Part shown: piece by piece, positions 61,701 to 64,000 of the stretch
How positions within the stretch are numbered: position 1 is the first letter of the stretch
Layout of the letters: each line of letters opens with the position of its first letter
Source: Cladophialophora immunda
Taxonomy: Eukaryota; Ascomycota; Eurotiomycetes; Chaetothyriales; Herpotrichiellaceae
NCBI RefSeq assembly: GCF_000835495.1
Contig: NW_015622547.1
Location: 3,100,001-3,164,000, forward strand
Direction of reading: 5' to 3'
Length of the DNA: 64,000 nucleotides
Position numbers and translations under genes: made by a program
The notes under the pieces: generated by a model
The model's input: only the letters and a program-made list of their open reading frames with translations
Database searches by the model: none
What the model was told of the DNA's origin: nothing

Positions 61701-63554
61701 TGTAAGGCGGTGCGGGAGCTCTCGGTCTCGGGCTTTTGCAAGAGAACAAGTCACCGACGGCGTCTTGTCCGCCGCTGGTCGCAAACTGAACACTTCCTAA
61801 ATCGGGGGACTGAGATATATCTGGCGTCAGATCTTGTTGGTCACAAAGCGGCGGGTTGTCCTTGCGTAATCGTCCAGGGAGTCGATGCTGCTTTAGCATC
61901 TTCGAAAATTACACCCATGTATCAGATCCATACCGGCAGAACCATGCGGCAGAGAACCCCAGCAGGCTGGCGTCCTGTCCTGTTGTGGCAGCCTCGCGCG
62001 AGCGAGCTGGGGACGCGACGATTCCGCGGCGGAAAGGAAACTTGTGTAAGAAAGAACCTCCGATGGCGCTGAGCCCATAACAGCATATATCCAACCAAAT
62101 GCAACTTAAGGATATCCCAGACTGGGAGCAAAGGGATGTCACCGGGATTGTCTCGGTCATTGGGTTCGGTTCCGTTTTCGAAGAAAAAATTGGTTGCGTT
62201 GGTATCGCGGAAATATGGAATCCCGTCCTCCTATTCTTTATCGTCTCAGCTCGGTACCGACACCCATGGACCAGTGACCAAATAGCGACATATATCGCGG
62301 GACAATTTGCTTCCGTGAGACGGAGAATGGCAGGCATCGTCTGTATCGGAAGGTATGAGATCCACGACGTGGGATCTCATACCCAAGTGGAAAGAGAGAA
62401 GGAAAAAGGTGCTTATGCCAGCCAAGAATTCCAAATCCCAGTCCTCGACAGCAAGCAGGGAGAGGTCAAGCCCAACATCCGAGGGACATGCCGTGAGGCT
62501 TGAGGCTTGAGGCTGTAGGATTATAATGGCAGCCTGACACCTGCCCGAAAAGGGATGAAGTCGTCACCCCTCCGAGGCTGGAACGTGGCCATTCTATTCC
62601 CAATATGTGAATGTACGAGATCTCGCTGATTGGCCCCAGGTCTGACAAGGGGGGACGTTCGTCCTTGTGCGAAAGGGATACTCCGTACATCTCACGCAGT
62701 GGTGGTCGAGAGCGAGATAGACCCCCTCCGACCCCAGTAGCGAACGGGACTGGCGAGGATATTTTGCAGGGTCTCTGCATTGCAACTCAATCGAAGGACT
62801 GGGGCCGACTTGGGTGACGCCTTGTGGACGGCAACAACAACTCATGGGCTTCCCCTTGGCAGATCTGCTCCTTTGCGGCCCGAAAACCTCCCCCCATCAC
62901 AACTGCCGATGTCATGGAGATGAGGTGAGTGCGTGTCTTCTCGACGGGGTGAGGCGCATTAGCTACGCTTGGACCCTGAATCTATATCGGGTCTCTTGGC
63001 ATACGTCAGCGCCGCTGTCGTGGCTTTTGGGTGGCTGTCAACTATTCGGCCATTTGATGTCAATGATCAGCTCGAAGTCCGCCCAAAGATCATGGCATGG
63101 CACCTCTGCTCCGCTTTCCCAGGCCCTGGCACTGGCCAATGTTGTGAATGACTCTGGTGAACATAGTTGGACGACTCTGAGCCTGTAGATGGAGCATCCA
63201 GGGGTTGTGATCGTCAATTGACCCTGTAATGGCAACCACCAATGAACCCGAAAGGCTTGAACTTGGATCACGGTCTAAGATCCCTTGCCCTTTTAAAGGA
63301 ACCATCCATCGTTAGAGAGCCATTCCGTCTTTTCCACGGGGGCCTTGATTAGTGTGGCGCAGCAGGCGTATGGCGCACGGAACCGTACAAACCAGAGCCA
63401 AGTCGAAATATGACCTGCCATACACGCCATACACAGCCAGGAGAGAGAAGGCTGTGAAGGCTGTGAAGGGCAATGACAATATCCCCGGCCTGATGTCTTC
63501 AACAACAGCATGGCCCATTTCTCCCCCACCCACGTTCACCTTTCCTAACCCTGC
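58745..63554. other. 4.8-kb gene-poor region
   Basis: No recognisable gene. The longest frame, 60251-61066 plus (271 codons), has no motif I can name and a Cys/His-rich composition. A 12-base perfect inverted repeat sits at 62352-62383, an A tract near 61087, and short repeats near 62498-62512 and 63447-63468. Confidence 0.4.
62352..62383. repeat. Perfect 12-bp inverted repeat with 8-base loop
   Basis: GGTATGAGATCC at 62352-62363 is followed after ACGACGTG by its exact reverse complement at 62372-62383. As RNA or single-stranded DNA it would form a strong hairpin. Confidence 0.9.
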
Positions 63555-64000
63555 TCACGCTGCAGCGAGGAACTTCTGCTCCTCCTTGTAGACCTCGTGG
63601 GACTGCGCCCACAGCAGCTTGGCGGGCCGGTCGCACACGTCCGCCCACCACAGGAACGGGGCCATGCGCGCGAGCATGGCGTCCGCGTCGCCGAGCGATT
63701 CCCCGTAGTGCTCGGCCAGCTTCTCGATGTACCAGCCGCGGTGCCGGGTGAAGGACGCGGCGATCCCGCCGAGGGTCAGGACCCACGAGAAAACCCCCGA
63801 CGGCGGCCCGTACTCCTCGATGTCCAGGACCGGACGCGCCCTCAGGCACCGGCGCAGCTCGCCGGCCAGCCGCGGCTTGATCCCCGTGGCGGGACTCAGC
63901 GGGAACAGGACCATGTCGCTGAAGATGTTGGCGGCGAGGCGGGTCATGCTGGCGAGCGTGTCCTCCCCGCCCCGATCGTCGGTCGGGGAGGGTTTCAGCC
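63555..64000 (-). CDS. C-terminal part of a probable fungal-specific transcription factor (5' truncated by window)
   Basis: The minus-strand frame is open to the right edge, so the gene starts outside the window; about 148 residues are visible, ending at TGA 63555-63557. The segment GPPSGVFSWVLTLGGIAASF followed by RGWYIEKLAEHYG and APFLWWADVCDRPAKLLWAQ resembles the end of Fungal_trans_2 (DUF3468) regulators, where a Trp-containing helix, a small-residue GG-A helix and a final FLW-D-x-C motif are typical. GC is high at third positions, as in the leftmost gene. No DNA-binding domain is visible in this part. Confidence 0.6.
   Translation of the reverse strand, partial: LKPSPTDDRGGEDTLASMTRLAANIFSDMVLFPLSPATGIKPRLAGELRRCLRARPVLDIEEYGPPSGVFSWVLTLGGIAASFTRHRGWYIEKLAEHYGESLGDADAMLARMAPFLWWADVCDRPAKLLWAQSHEVYKEEQKFLAAA

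Overview
The window is nuclear DNA from a filamentous ascomycete (Pezizomycotina). The evidence is short GT-AG introns, many of 45-75 bases, fungal-only families (Zn2Cys6 and fungal-specific transcription factors, DUF3445, a seven-helix fungal membrane family), a divergent intron-containing H3-H4 histone pair, and no operons or Shine-Dalgarno sites. The family mix would fit Eurotiomycetes, perhaps Chaetothyriales, but nothing here proves the order. Exon structures below were built by hand; for most genes the exon lengths sum to a multiple of three and the joins restore family motifs.

Region 1 (1-8 kb): the tail of an unidentified gene, the snoRNP assembly factor NAF1 (minus), a ferroportin/SLC40-type transporter (plus) divergent from it, and an epoxide hydrolase whose reading frame carries an unexpected in-frame TAA.

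Region 2 (8.8-33 kb) looks like an accessory metabolic island. It holds a conserved fungal protein of unknown function, a fungal-specific transcription factor without a zinc cluster, and then three successive head-to-head pairs: 2OG-Fe(II) dioxygenase with UNC93-like transporter, HyuA-HyuB hydantoinase/5-oxoprolinase fusion with amidase, and a 1280-residue transcription factor with an MCT-like MFS transporter. Enzymes that open cyclic amides and cleave amides, flanked by transporters and regulators, suggest uptake and breakdown of a nitrogen compound such as a lactam or hydantoin (inference). The regulator is the most unusual gene in the window: two complete Zn2Cys6 clusters, each followed by its own fungal transcription-factor homology region, in one reading frame.

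Region 3 (33.7-43.7 kb) is dense housekeeping DNA: ALG9 mannosyltransferase, a DUF3445 protein with a GC-saturated third-position segment, EXO5 exonuclease, an Mpv17/PMP22 membrane protein, and the divergent histone H3 and H4 genes.

Region 4 (43.7-64 kb) is gene-poor. Two genes, a Rpn4-like C2H2 regulator (50.3-52.0 kb) and a seven-helix membrane protein (57.8-58.7 kb), sit between three long stretches (about 6.6, 5.8 and 4.8 kb) with no gene I can recognise but with tandem repeats, a GTA/TAC-rich zone and a strong hairpin. The 3' end of a probable transcription factor runs off the right edge.
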